A DNA stretch of 64,000 nt from Caproiciproducens sp. CPB-2 (GCF_036287215.1 NZ_CP142860.1:2170001-2234000); one strand, 5' to 3'; positions 43,959 to 53,173 are shown, counted from the first letter of the stretch. The notes: generated by a model not told the origin, from the letters alone. A program made the numbers and translations.

Positions 43959-44768
43959 ATGCAAAAAGAAAAAATTCAAGCGGTGATCTTTGACTGGGCG
44001 GGAACGACGATCGATTATGGATGCTTTGCCCCGCTCGGCGCTTTTTTGGAGACATTCAGAAGCAGCGGCGTGGAGATTACGCTGGAAGAGGCGAGACAGC
44101 CGATGGGACTGTCGAAGATCAACCATATCCGTGCGCTGCTCGGCATGCCGAGAATAGCGGCTTTATGGAAGAAAAAATATGGAAGGCTTCCGGAGGACTC
44201 CGACGTCCGGAAGCTGTATCAGCAGTTTGTACCGGCGCTGACCGCGGTCCTGGGCAATTATTCGGAGTTGATTCCCGGTGTCGTGGAGACAGTGGAGGAA
44301 CTTCGCAAAACCGGTCTGAAAATCGGTTCCACGACGGGATATACCGACCAGATGATGAAAATCGTCGTCCCGTCGGCGGCAAAACGCGGATACGCCCCGG
44401 ACTGCGTTTTTACTTCGGACGGGCTGCCGGCAGGCCGTCCTTACCCGTGGATGTGCTATCAAAATGCCATTCGGCTCGGCGTGTACCCCATGCGCCGCAT
44501 GGTGAAGGTCGGGGATACCGTCAGCGATATTCAGGAAGGTGTCAACGCCGGCTGTTGGAGCATCGGCGTCGTGGAAGGCAGCAGCGAGCTTGGCCTGCGC
44601 CTGGAAGAGAAGGCTGTTATGAGTCCAAAAGCGTTTCAGGAAAAATGTGATGCTGCAAGGGCTCATTTTCTAAGCGCGGGGGCCCATTTTGTGATCAATA
44701 CCCTGAAAGAACTGCCCGCTCTGACAGAAAAGATCAACGGCCTGCTTTCAGAGGGGCAAAACCCCTGA
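43959..44768 (+). CDS. phnX: Phosphonoacetaldehyde hydrolase (phosphonatase) PhnX
   Basis: A 269-residue HAD-family enzyme cleaving the C-P bond of phosphonoacetaldehyde to acetaldehyde and phosphate. The nucleophile is D12 in IFDWAGTT, the Schiff-base lysine is in PMGLSKINHI (near 53), and the loops STTGYTDQMM, GRPYPWMCYQN and VKVGDTVSDIQEG are typical of PhnX. It takes the product of both upstream enzymes. The stop is close to the regulator start. Confidence 0.95.
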   Translation: MQKEKIQAVIFDWAGTTIDYGCFAPLGAFLETFRSSGVEITLEEARQPMGLSKINHIRALLGMPRIAALWKKKYGRLPEDSDVRKLYQQFVPALTAVLGNYSELIPGVVETVEELRKTGLKIGSTTGYTDQMMKIVVPSAAKRGYAPDCVFTSDGLPAGRPYPWMCYQNAIRLGVYPMRRMVKVGDTVSDIQEGVNAGCWSIGVVEGSSELGLRLEEKAVMSPKAFQEKCDAARAHFLSAGAHFVINTLKELPALTEKINGLLSEGQNP

Positions 44769-44803
44769 TGATGGGCACGGACATTGAAGGGAGAGTGAGA
44801 TTG

Positions 44804-45535
44804 ATGAGCGATGGTCACATCGTGAAAACGCAGCTGATGAAATTGAAGATTGCAGATTACGTGATGGGTTATATCCGTACCCACAGGCTGTCCACGGACG
44901 AAATGCTGCCCTCGGAAAACTCCCTTGCGACCCAGTTTGGCGTCAGCCGCAATGTCGTAAGGGGAGCGCTGGACCATTTGCGTTCTCAGGGAAAAGTATA
45001 CGCGCGCAAAGGGAAAGGCTTTTTTGTCGCGGAAAAGCAGCAGTTCATCGTCTATCAGCAGGATGTCAACGTCGGCTTTTCGGAAACATTTCAGGAGCCG
45101 GTATATCGCTATGAGAGTAAATTGCTGGCATGGACGCTGATCCGGGCCAAGCAGGTTGAAAAAAACATTTTCGGTCTTTCGGAGGGCGACCAGCTTTACC
45201 GGCTGAAAGTTCTGCGGTCCGTCATGGGTCTTCCCCTTGCCATTTGCTACTCTGAAATCCCGCAAAGAATGGTGCCGGAGCTGGAGCAGTATCTAAACAG
45301 CTTTTATTCGCTCAACGATATTCTTGTCGATAAATATGGCTACGCGCACCCGATCTGCAAGAGCGTGGCGGTCGAAGTGGTCCTGCCCACTGTTTCGGAA
45401 ATTCATCTGCTCGGCATTGATGCCGGCATCCCCCTGTTAAAGGAAACCAATGTATTCGAGGTACCCGGCGGTCCTGTGGAATATTTTCAGGTTTATGCAC
45501 GGAGCGACCGGTTTAAGCTGAAAATTAATTTTTAG
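44804..45535 (+). CDS. GntR/HutC-family regulator of phosphonate genes
   Basis: About 243 residues: an N-terminal winged helix (SENSLATQFGVSRNVVRGALDHLRSQGKVYARKG in pieces) and a C-terminal UTRA effector domain. The start at MSDGHIVK is chosen because GGGAG lies about 10 bp upstream; an ATG at 44768 overlapping the phnX stop is the alternative. It likely senses 2-aminoethylphosphonate or a breakdown product and controls both the catabolic operon and the transporter operon beyond it. A terminator follows. Confidence 0.88.
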   Translation: MSDGHIVKTQLMKLKIADYVMGYIRTHRLSTDEMLPSENSLATQFGVSRNVVRGALDHLRSQGKVYARKGKGFFVAEKQQFIVYQQDVNVGFSETFQEPVYRYESKLLAWTLIRAKQVEKNIFGLSEGDQLYRLKVLRSVMGLPLAICYSEIPQRMVPELEQYLNSFYSLNDILVDKYGYAHPICKSVAVEVVLPTVSEIHLLGIDAGIPLLKETNVFEVPGGPVEYFQVYARSDRFKLKINF

Positions 45536-45615
45536 CGATCTTAAGCCCGATACGGAAACTTCCCGTCTGCGCAGGCTTCCCCTGTATCGGCGGATCAGAA
45601 CATATTCGCTTTTCG

Positions 45616-45652
45616 GGGCGGCAGTATCCAGCTTGGATGCTGCCGCCCTTTT
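45616..45652 (+). terminator. Terminator after the GntR regulator
   Basis: GGGCGGCAG/CTGCCGCCC stem continued by ATCC/GGAT, loop of about 5 nt, followed by TTTTA. It separates the catabolic operon from the transporter operon. Confidence 0.88.
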
Positions 45653-45732
45653 ACCTGCGGAAAACCCTCAGCAACGTACTGAAGCAATACGCTGCTGCTA
45701 ATCGGTACGGAAATAGAGTTAACTGGTTTTTT

Positions 45733-45785
45733 ACATCGATGGGTTGGCGCTTTAACATATGAACCCTATGATTGAAACATCGATG
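45733..45785 (+). promoter_or_regulatory. Paired ACATCGATG direct repeats upstream of the transporter operon
   Basis: ACATCGATG occurs at 45733-45741 and 45777-45785, 44 bp apart (about four helical turns), each containing the palindrome CATCGATG. They lie in the 206 bp between the terminator and the binding-protein gene and are candidate sites for the GntR regulator. No strong promoter match was found here. Confidence 0.4.
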
Positions 45786-45858
45786 ACCGAGCGTTATCGT
45801 GAAATGGCGCCTTTGGACCGGTTACAAGAATTTTGACTACTGAAAGCGGGGTATAAAA

Positions 45859-46914
45859 ATGCCAGGATTTTGGAAAAAGACCGGCTGTCTGCTGACGGCC
45901 GCAGCTCTCATGATGACCTTTGCCGCAGGCTGCTCCGGCAGCGCGGGGACGGCTTCAGCCGAGAACAAGATTATTACTTATGGACAGCCCGACGATTGGG
46001 CAAACTGGAAGGAAATGTTCGCGACCTTCAATGAAAAATACGGAACCACGCACACCGACACCGATATGTCGAGTGCCGAAGAGATTCAGAAGTTCGGCGC
46101 GGAAAAGAACAATCCTGTTGCGGACACGGCCGAAGTCGGCATGATGTGGGGACCGGTCGCCGTGCAGCAGGGCGTTACCATGCCGTATAAACACGCGAAC
46201 TGGGATAAGATCGGCGACTGGGCCAAGGATAAGGACGGAAACTGGTCCGGGCTGTACGTCGGGGTCCCCGTGTTTTTGGTGAACACGGATATCGTCAAGA
46301 ATGTTCCGAAGTCATGGAACGATTTGCTGAAGAGCGATTACAAAGACATGGTCTGCATGTCAAACCCGCAGACATCGGGCTCCGGACAAAATATGGTTCT
46401 GGCTGCGTCGTACGCTCTGGGCGGAAGCGTCACCAATCTTGACGCGTCCATGTCCTATTTTTCGAAGCTCCAGAAAGCGGGCAACATCAAGAATATCTCC
46501 GTGTCCGTCGCAACACTGCAAAAAGGAGAGGTTCCGATTTACATTGTCTACGATTTCCTGGCGAAAGGGTATCAGGAACAGCTGAAAGGGCAGGCGAATT
46601 TCTCCATCGTGTTCCCGGAGGAAGGATCTATCTGGGCGCCGGGTGCATTGATCATCAATAAATGGTCGCCTCACCCTGACAACGCGAAAAAATTCGCGGA
46701 TTTTGTATCATCGGACGAAGGACAGCTGATTTTTGCAAAAGGGTATGCGCGCCCGATCCGCTATGTGGAAGGCAACCTGCAGATCCCGGATGAAATTAAA
46801 AGCAAGATGCTTCCAGACAGCTTTTACACGAACTGCGGGAAACCGACCGAATGGGACAAGGTGGCGCCGGATGTGATCGCAGCCAGGTGGACAAAGGAGG
46901 TTTTGGGACAGTAA
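45859..46914 (+). CDS. Phosphonate (2-AEP) ABC transporter substrate-binding lipoprotein, PhnS-like
   Basis: A 351-residue lipoprotein with modified cysteine C25 (FAAGC) and a solute-binding family 1 fold (ENKIITYGQPDDWANW, VPVFLVNTD, NPQTSGSGQNM). Position before two permeases and an ATPase, next to phnWX, points to uptake of 2-aminoethylphosphonate as in PhnSTUV. The fold alone would also suit ferric-ion receptors. It is the first gene of the transporter operon. Confidence 0.85.
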   Translation: MPGFWKKTGCLLTAAALMMTFAAGCSGSAGTASAENKIITYGQPDDWANWKEMFATFNEKYGTTHTDTDMSSAEEIQKFGAEKNNPVADTAEVGMMWGPVAVQQGVTMPYKHANWDKIGDWAKDKDGNWSGLYVGVPVFLVNTDIVKNVPKSWNDLLKSDYKDMVCMSNPQTSGSGQNMVLAASYALGGSVTNLDASMSYFSKLQKAGNIKNISVSVATLQKGEVPIYIVYDFLAKGYQEQLKGQANFSIVFPEEGSIWAPGALIINKWSPHPDNAKKFADFVSSDEGQLIFAKGYARPIRYVEGNLQIPDEIKSKMLPDSFYTNCGKPTEWDKVAPDVIAARWTKEVLGQ

Positions 46915-47777
46915 TGGTCAAAATGGAGCAGGAACAGAGTCTCAAAAGCCGGAAACGGCATGTTGGAGGAGCCCTCCCGTACCTCCTCGCATTGCCCTAC
47001 CTCATCATCTGTGCCCTGTTTTTGGTTTTCCCTGTGATCTCCATCATCGTTCACAGCTTTGACAGCGGTCTGAACGGCTGGATTGCCGTTGCGCGCAACA
47101 GCACTTACGTCAGGGCTTTTCGGGGCAGCTTCCTTCTCGCTTTTTGGACGACGGCGGAAGCTGCCGTCATCGGGGGGCTGCTTGCCCTGTTCTGGGCGCC
47201 AAAGCTGTCCAAGCACAGCTGGTTCCTTGCCTTTGTTAATTTTGGCGCCCACAACGGCGGTGTGAGCCTTGCGTTCTCGTTTATAGCGACGCTGGGAACA
47301 AACGGGATGCTGTCCCTGCTGCTGAAACATATCGGAATCGGGATGCTTGCCGATTTTAAGCTGGTAAGCCTTTCCGGGCTTCACTGGGCCTATCTTTCCT
47401 TTCTGGTTCCGTTTATGTGCCTGATTTTTATGCCGGCAGTGGGATGCCTGAAACCGGAGTGGTTCGCAGCCGCCCGCACCCTGGGCGCCGGAAAGCTCCG
47501 CTATTTTCTGAAAATTGCGGGTCCGGTTCTGCTTCCCTCGTTTCTCTCCTCCACCACACTTGTTTTTCTTCAGGCAATGGGAACTTACGCCACTGCCCAG
47601 GCCATCACCGACAACCGCATCAACCTGATTACGCTTCAAATCGGCTATTTAATGCAGATGTCCGTTTTTAACCGGTCCGACGCGGATATTCTTTCGGTGG
47701 TGCTGCTTTTAATTATGATCGTTACAACCTGTATTTATGATGTTTTTAATAAGAGGGCTTCAAAATGGATTGGATAA
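46914..47777 (+). CDS. Phosphonate ABC transporter permease (PhnU-like)
   Basis: About 287 residues with six helices. The ATG overlaps the binding-protein stop by 1 bp; an upstream in-frame ATG lies inside that gene. The coupling motif AARTLGAGKLRYFLKIAG (near 185) is typical of BPD permeases. It pairs with the downstream permease as a heterodimer. Confidence 0.85.
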   Translation: MVKMEQEQSLKSRKRHVGGALPYLLALPYLIICALFLVFPVISIIVHSFDSGLNGWIAVARNSTYVRAFRGSFLLAFWTTAEAAVIGGLLALFWAPKLSKHSWFLAFVNFGAHNGGVSLAFSFIATLGTNGMLSLLLKHIGIGMLADFKLVSLSGLHWAYLSFLVPFMCLIFMPAVGCLKPEWFAAARTLGAGKLRYFLKIAGPVLLPSFLSSTTLVFLQAMGTYATAQAITDNRINLITLQIGYLMQMSVFNRSDADILSVVLLLIMIVTTCIYDVFNKRASKWIG

Positions 47778-48634
47778 AAACCGGAGGATCTTCCGATACG
47801 CGGCCGATTTCCCGGAAAGCTAAGCGTGACAGGTGGGAACGGATCGGGTTTTCTGCGGTTTCGATTTTCTTCCTGCTGTATCTTGGCATTCCGATCCTTG
47901 CAACGGTGCTGTTTTCCCTGTCGGGAAAGTGGACCGACACCGTCCTGCCGCAGTCATGGTCGCTGAATGCCTATTCCATAATTTTCGCCAGCGATGAATT
48001 TTACTCGTCTCTGTTCCGAACGATTTTTCTTTGCCTGGTTGTGGCGGTCCTGGAGGTCGCTGTGACAATCCCCGCCGTCTTCGCAATCAAAATTGGAAAC
48101 GAAGGCCTTGGAAGGCTGATTCAAATACTTTCCATTATTCCAATAGCCCTGCCGGCGGTGGTGCTGGCTCTGGGTTCCGTCAAGTTTTACGGCGCGACGG
48201 TCCCCGCCCTGCTTGGCACCCCCGCCCTCCTGATTGGGGTTCAAGCCGCGTTCGGTCTGCCGTTCGTGTACTGGACGATCTTAAATGCATTTCAGGCTGT
48301 CGATGTGGTGGAGCTCTACAACGCCGCGAGGACTCTCCGGTGCGGAACTTTGGAATTTATCATCCGGATTATGATACCCTCGCTGAAAAAAGGGATCGTC
48401 ATTGCAGGAGTCATCGCCTTTGCGAGTACGTTTGATAATTTCGCGCTCCAGCAGCTGATTGTGGGAGCCGGCTGGGAGACCTTTGCGATGTATCAGTATA
48501 AATACTTTACCATGGACGGGCATGTGGTCAGTACGCTTTCCGTGATTGGAATGCTGATCATCTTTATCATGTCGTGGATTGCGGGTTTCCAAAGCAAAGC
48601 AAAAGGAGAAAGGAAGGAGGAAGATGCTCTTTGA
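47765..48634 (+). CDS. Phosphonate ABC transporter permease (PhnV-like)
   Basis: A 289-residue permease with six helices and coupling motif NAARTLRCGTLEFIIRIMIP (near 180). It overlaps the first permease by 13 bp and the ATPase by 4 bp. The short basic N-terminus RKAKRDRWERIG is cytoplasmic. Confidence 0.85.
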   Translation: MDWIKTGGSSDTRPISRKAKRDRWERIGFSAVSIFFLLYLGIPILATVLFSLSGKWTDTVLPQSWSLNAYSIIFASDEFYSSLFRTIFLCLVVAVLEVAVTIPAVFAIKIGNEGLGRLIQILSIIPIALPAVVLALGSVKFYGATVPALLGTPALLIGVQAAFGLPFVYWTILNAFQAVDVVELYNAARTLRCGTLEFIIRIMIPSLKKGIVIAGVIAFASTFDNFALQQLIVGAGWETFAMYQYKYFTMDGHVVSTLSVIGMLIIFIMSWIAGFQSKAKGERKEEDAL

Positions 48635-49776
48635 ATCATCTGAAACTTACGGACATTGAGAAACACTATGGAAAAGTCCGTGTTTTAAATCAAATCAATC
48701 TGGAGATCAGCGAGGGCAAAATGGTTTGTTTGCTCGGGCCCAGCGGCTGTGGAAAAAGCACGCTGCTGAAAATTATCGCGGGGCTGGAGATGCCTGACGG
48801 CGGCGGCATCGAGTTCAAGGGAGTGGACTGGGGCGGTTTGGACGCCAAAAAACGCCGTGTCGGGATGGTATTTCAGCATTATTCGCTGTTCCCCAATTTA
48901 AATGCGCTGCAAAACGTTGCGTTTGGATTGGAAATGAAAAGAATGCCCCGGAAACAGTCCCAAAAGGAAGCGGAAGAATGGCTGGAGAGGGTCGGACTTC
49001 AGGACTTCAGAAACCGGTATCCGCATCAAATGAGCGGCGGGCAGCAGCAGCGGGTCGCGCTGGCCAGGGCGCTTGCGCCCAGCCCCGATCTTCTTCTGCT
49101 CGACGAACCGCTCAGCGCGCTTGACGCGGCGGTACGGCTTTCGCTGCGCGGCGAAATCCGCAGGCTCCAGCTCCAGCTTGGCATCACGGCTGTTTTTGTG
49201 ACTCATGACCAGGCGGAGGCTCTTGCGATTGCCGACCGGGTGGCGCTCATGCGGGAAGGTTCCATCGTGGAATATGACGACCCGCAGACCATGTATTCCA
49301 ATCCGAATTGTTTTTTTACATCTTCGTTTATCGGGGTGGTTTCCGTTATGGAGGGTACGATCGCATCCCTTAGTCCCCCCATTGCGAAAGTATGCAGCGG
49401 TATGGTCGCATTGCCGCACCTTGACGAGAAAAAAGCGGAGATCGGCAGAAAAATCCGAATTGTCATGCATGCCGAGGACATAGAGCTTTCCGAAAGTTTC
49501 AGTGAAAACGGGCAGATCAACCATCTGCGGGGACAAATCTACAATTTGGATTTTCTCGGAAAGACGAAAAGATATACCATCCGTTCGTCCGATGGAAACA
49601 CTTTTTTTGTTGAGGTACACGCCAACGGACATACGGATCTTCAGATCGGCCAGACGGTGGAAATGATCGTCAGGCCCGAGAATATGCATGTCTTTGATGC
49701 GCAGACCGAAGAATCCCTGAAGAATGTCGGCGGGCAGGAAAAAAGCCTTGGGAACGGATTGCTGAATACTGGATGA
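48631..49776 (+). CDS. Phosphonate ABC transporter ATP-binding protein (PhnT-like)
   Basis: About 381 residues from a TTG start that overlaps the permease stop (TTGA) and has GGAGG about 10 bp upstream; a longer reading runs into the permease. Walker A is GPSGCGKST (near 38), signature MSGGQQQRVALARAL, Walker B LLLLDEPLSALD, and the switch His is in VFVTHDQAEAL. A C-terminal TOBE/MOI-type extension (about 250-381) is present. It drives the two permeases before it. Confidence 0.88.
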   Translation: MNHLKLTDIEKHYGKVRVLNQINLEISEGKMVCLLGPSGCGKSTLLKIIAGLEMPDGGGIEFKGVDWGGLDAKKRRVGMVFQHYSLFPNLNALQNVAFGLEMKRMPRKQSQKEAEEWLERVGLQDFRNRYPHQMSGGQQQRVALARALAPSPDLLLLDEPLSALDAAVRLSLRGEIRRLQLQLGITAVFVTHDQAEALAIADRVALMREGSIVEYDDPQTMYSNPNCFFTSSFIGVVSVMEGTIASLSPPIAKVCSGMVALPHLDEKKAEIGRKIRIVMHAEDIELSESFSENGQINHLRGQIYNLDFLGKTKRYTIRSSDGNTFFVEVHANGHTDLQIGQTVEMIVRPENMHVFDAQTEESLKNVGGQEKSLGNGLLNTG

Positions 49777-49811
49777 AACAAATAGAATGGTATTGTCAGG
49801 AGGTTCATAAG

Positions 49812-50639
49812 TTGGAAAAAGTGCTTTTTGTTCTAATCGATGGTCTGAACGCGGAAACAGCGTTTCGTCATATGGGTTTTATGGAGCATCTCGTGGAGGC
49901 GCGCATAGCGTCGAAGTATGTTGTCAGGTCGGAACTCCCATCGGTTTCCCGGCCGTTATATGAGGTCCTTATGACCGGAACGCCGGTATCCGTCAATCAG
50001 ATCGCTTCAAATGAAACAATCCGAAAATCCACTCAGGAAAATCTTTTCCAGATGTCGGTGGATGCCGGTATTGCGACTGCCGCCGCCGCTTATTATTTTT
50101 TCAGCGAACTATATCTTCATGCCCCGTTCCATCCGCTGACGGACCGGTTCCACAGTGATTCCTCATCGGCGATCCAGAACGCCATGTTTTATTATGACGA
50201 CAGCTACCCGGATTCCCATCTGTTTCTTGACGCGGATGAACTGATCATCCGCCATAACCCGGGATTTATTCTGGTGCATCCCATGAGTGTGGATTACGTC
50301 GGCCATCAATTCGGCGGGGAGAGCGGAGAGTACTGCAAGGCGGCTTTTAACGTTGATTGTATCCTGTCCCAGTTTCTGCTCAAATGGTCTGAAGAGGGAT
50401 ACAGCGTGATCATAACCGCTGACCATGGGATGGGCAGGGACAGAATCCATGGAGGAACCAGCGCAGAGGAAAGAATGGTTCCAATGTATATCATCAGCGA
50501 CCAAGTCGATGCGGCGGATTACAGCGATCAGGCGGTGGCCCAGCTGCATATTGCACCCCTTGTCTGTAAATTGCTGGGGCTGCCTCTTTCGGAACGCATG
50601 ATTGAACCAAAGATTCCCGGCCTGCATTCGGCTGTCTGA
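49812..50639 (+). CDS. Alkaline-phosphatase-superfamily hydrolase (NPP/phosphonoacetate-hydrolase-like)
   Basis: About 275 residues starting at TTG with a perfect AGGAGG 8 bp upstream; an ATG 39 bp earlier overlaps the ATPase stop but has no ribosome site. Metal and catalytic residues of the superfamily are all present: LIDGLNAE (Asp), PSVSRPLYE with a Ser where the nucleophile is expected, VHPMSVDYVGHQFGG (Asp, His), IITADHGMG (Asp, His) and RIHGG (His). No signal peptide is seen, so it is probably cytoplasmic. Lying last in the 2-AEP transporter operon it may hydrolyse a phosphonate or phosphonate ester; the substrate is unknown. Confidence 0.8.
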   Translation: MEKVLFVLIDGLNAETAFRHMGFMEHLVEARIASKYVVRSELPSVSRPLYEVLMTGTPVSVNQIASNETIRKSTQENLFQMSVDAGIATAAAAYYFFSELYLHAPFHPLTDRFHSDSSSAIQNAMFYYDDSYPDSHLFLDADELIIRHNPGFILVHPMSVDYVGHQFGGESGEYCKAAFNVDCILSQFLLKWSEEGYSVIITADHGMGRDRIHGGTSAEERMVPMYIISDQVDAADYSDQAVAQLHIAPLVCKLLGLPLSERMIEPKIPGLHSAV

Positions 50640-50735
50640 AGGATGGGCTGCAGGACCCGGCCGGCTCAGACTAAAATGAAATATCATAAAAGCAAAGGGA
50701 TGCGTAAAAGTCAATATCACCCGTAAAATGAAGTG

Positions 50736-50791
50736 ATGACCTGTAAGCAGACAGAAAAAACACTGTTTACTTACAGGTCATACTTTTTTTA
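50736..50791 (+). terminator. Terminator after the phosphonate locus
   Basis: A 12-bp perfect stem ATGACCTGTAAG/CTTACAGGTCAT, an inner ACAG/CTGT pair, then ACTTTTTTTAT. Confidence 0.92.
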
Positions 50792-51176
50792 TAGGATGAA
50801 CGCGCGCGCACTTCTGCGGCGGGCGTGAGGACTTTGTCTGGGGAGAACCGATTTATAACTCCACGGCGTCACGATCAGCAGTCTGGACCCGCAGACGCCG
50901 GACTACCGCGCCGACCAGACCGGAGGCCTCCGTCTCCAAAGGCGGCTTTACATGAGCGCGTCTCCTTTCGTCTTTTCTATCATTTTAGTCAAGTTGCCAT
51001 TGAGGAAAATAAAGGGAAGTGATAAAATATAGGCAGATTCAATTTATTTTGGTCTTTTTTACCTGATTGACTGTTGAACTTGATCGGTTGCCTCGAAGAT
51101 TGGATGAATGAAGGTTTGGCTAAATTATTCATAAACATCTATATAAACAATAAATAAAAATGAAGGATGGAACAAA
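50792..51176. other. Intergenic region with a composition switch
   Basis: About 385 bp. From about 50800 to 50960 it is GC-rich with a degraded-looking reading (HGVTISSLDPQTPDYRAD), perhaps a gene relic. From about 51000 it becomes AT-rich and stays so into the acetyltransferase genes. No promoter of good fit was identified. Confidence 0.4.
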
Positions 51177-51629
51177 ATGGAGCTTATAGTAAAAAGATTT
51201 GAAGAGTTAACAGTTGAGGAATTGTACGAGATTCTTAAGATAAGAGTTGCCGTATTTGTTGTTGAACAAAATTGTCCGTATCAGGAGATCGATGGCAAGG
51301 ATAAACGATCATTTCATGTGTATTTAAAAGATGATGATGGAATACAGGCATACTTAAGAGTTGTTGATAAAGGTGTGTCCTATAATGAGGTATCGATTGG
51401 CCGAGTGATTGCCGTGAAAAGACGGCATGGCATAGGCAGCGAAATTCTCTCAGAAGGGATAAAGGTTGCGAAAAACAAATTGAAGGCGACTGCTATAAGA
51501 ATAGAAGCGCAAACATATGCAAAAGGATTTTATGAAAAGCAAGGATTCAAACAGGTTTCAGGAATATTTCTTGAGGATGGAATCCCTCACATCCAGATGA
51601 TACTTGATTGCGTCTCCCCTACCCTTTGA
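51177..51629 (+). CDS. GNAT-family N-acetyltransferase (ElaA-like)
   Basis: A 150-residue single GNAT domain. RVAVFVVEQNCPYQEIDGKD at the N-terminus is typical of ElaA, and the acetyl-CoA loop is in IGRVIAVKRRHGIGSEIL (near 78-95), with a C-terminal EKQGFKQV. The substrate is unknown. It is AT-rich compared with genes to its left, consistent with horizontal gain. The ATG has AAGGATGG upstream. Confidence 0.88.
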   Translation: MELIVKRFEELTVEELYEILKIRVAVFVVEQNCPYQEIDGKDKRSFHVYLKDDDGIQAYLRVVDKGVSYNEVSIGRVIAVKRRHGIGSEILSEGIKVAKNKLKATAIRIEAQTYAKGFYEKQGFKQVSGIFLEDGIPHIQMILDCVSPTL

Positions 51630-51650
51630 GCTTATGTTTTATGAGGTTAA

Positions 51651-52079
51651 GAACACACATCATTAATCCGCAAGAGGGTAAGAAAATGCCCGCCATTTGT
51701 AACAATTAACAGCATAAAAGAAGATCTGATAATATTGCCAAAGGGTAAAACCCTGGAAGATAAATATTACATTGGCTTTTATAAAGATGGATCGCTTGTC
51801 GCAATAATGGATTTGATATCCGGGTATCCCAATTCGAAAACAGCATTTATAGGTTTCTTTATGACGGATCAGCAAGTGCAGGGAAAAGGCGTCGGGACCG
51901 CCATCATTACAGAAGTTTGTCATTACCTCAAAGAAACGGGCTTTTCTGCTGCAAAGCTTGCATATGTTAGAGGGAATTATCAAAGCGAAGCATTTTGGAT
52001 CAGAAATCATTTTGAAAAAACGGGCGTCGAAGTGCCCGCAGAAAGTTATGTACTTGTGGGAATGCAAAGATATTTGTAG
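51651..52079 (+). pseudogene. GNAT-family acetyltransferase lacking its N-terminus
   Basis: The frame opens after a stop at 51648-51650 and reads KCPPFVTINSIKEDL, then PKGKTLEDKYYIGFYKDG, the loop QVQGKGVGTAIITEV and on to the stop. Only a TTG at 51735 can start it, giving 114 residues that omit a well-conserved N-terminal section which is still readable upstream without a start codon. It therefore looks 5'-truncated and probably inactive, although the acetyl-CoA loop is intact. Alternatively translation starts at a nonstandard codon. Confidence 0.6.
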
Positions 52080-52258
52080 AAAAATAATTTGTAGGACCGG
52101 GCATGTTGGGCATCTAAACCGCTATCAGCCACTTGGGCTCTTACAAACAAATGGGATTCAGACTATGAAAACAATTGTTGTCTCCCCTCTATTGTGAATT
52201 TCGCAATGTGTTTACACACTGTAAAGAGCTTTATTATTTATAAAAGGGAGTGAAACGA

Positions 52259-53173
52259 ATGCGAAAAGTAAAAACACTTTTCCTGTTTCTTACCATAGGA
52301 ATTTTTTGTATTTTTTTTACACCTTTGTGTGTTGCCTATGCTAATTCACCTCCGCCTCCGAGTTATTTTTATTCGTACGTAACCAATGCAGATGAAAATG
52401 TAAGGTATATTGATATTCTGATTAAAATAGACAGTAACAACGAATATTATACGGATTTGAATACGGCAAATGCGAGTGCTCATGGCTTTAGCCGTTCAAC
52501 ACCTATCGTAGCTTACAATCAGGACGGATATATGAGCACATCTTTCCATTGTAAAGATGTGCAATCAAGTCCCAACAGCCAACAGTCCAACTCAGAGTTG
52601 ACAAAAGATATGATACTGAACAATGGGAATAAACCGATCAGTACTATGACGAAGACTATCAAAATCGCCTTGCTTGACAGGGATGGGAAACTCCTGAAGG
52701 TCTCCAATGCGGTAAGTGTAACGCCAACCGATGATGATACTTTTCCACGCACAGTCAGATATAATGCAGGGAGCGAAACGCCGACCATAGAATTTTCGCC
52801 GTATTATCACGGCTACAGCGCTATGGCTTTTTCGTTCTTATTCATTTTGGCTTATTTAACCAGAATGACGATATCCGTTGCGATAGAAGCTTTGGTCGCT
52901 GTTCCATTTAAAATGAGGCCGCTCCGGAAAGTTGTCGTGATCAACATTGTCACTCAAATCATACTTTTTGCTTTCATCAGATCCGGCACGGTTAGTTATA
53001 CCGATTCAGTAATTATCGGCGAAATATTTGTTTTCATTACTGAATTTGTGGCATACTTGTTCTTGTTCAAACATATTTCCAAACCCAAGCTTGCCCTGTA
53101 TACAGTAATTGCCAATACAATATCTCTGGCCGTTGGTCTGATTTTTAATTATTTTCATTTTCTCATTGGATAG
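52259..53173 (+). CDS. Exported multi-pass membrane protein of unknown function
   Basis: About 304 residues; the start follows GGGAG. A signal peptide or anchor (about 5-28) ending near VAYANSPPPPSYFY is followed by an extracytoplasmic Ser/Asn/Thr-rich domain of about 150 residues and four C-terminal helices (about 180-300). Family not recognised; the N-terminal fold cannot be named. It is AT-rich like its neighbours and lies 110 bp upstream of a CPBP protease on the same strand, so the pair may act together at the membrane. Confidence 0.7.
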   Translation: MRKVKTLFLFLTIGIFCIFFTPLCVAYANSPPPPSYFYSYVTNADENVRYIDILIKIDSNNEYYTDLNTANASAHGFSRSTPIVAYNQDGYMSTSFHCKDVQSSPNSQQSNSELTKDMILNNGNKPISTMTKTIKIALLDRDGKLLKVSNAVSVTPTDDDTFPRTVRYNAGSETPTIEFSPYYHGYSAMAFSFLFILAYLTRMTISVAIEALVAVPFKMRPLRKVVVINIVTQIILFAFIRSGTVSYTDSVIIGEIFVFITEFVAYLFLFKHISKPKLALYTVIANTISLAVGLIFNYFHFLIG

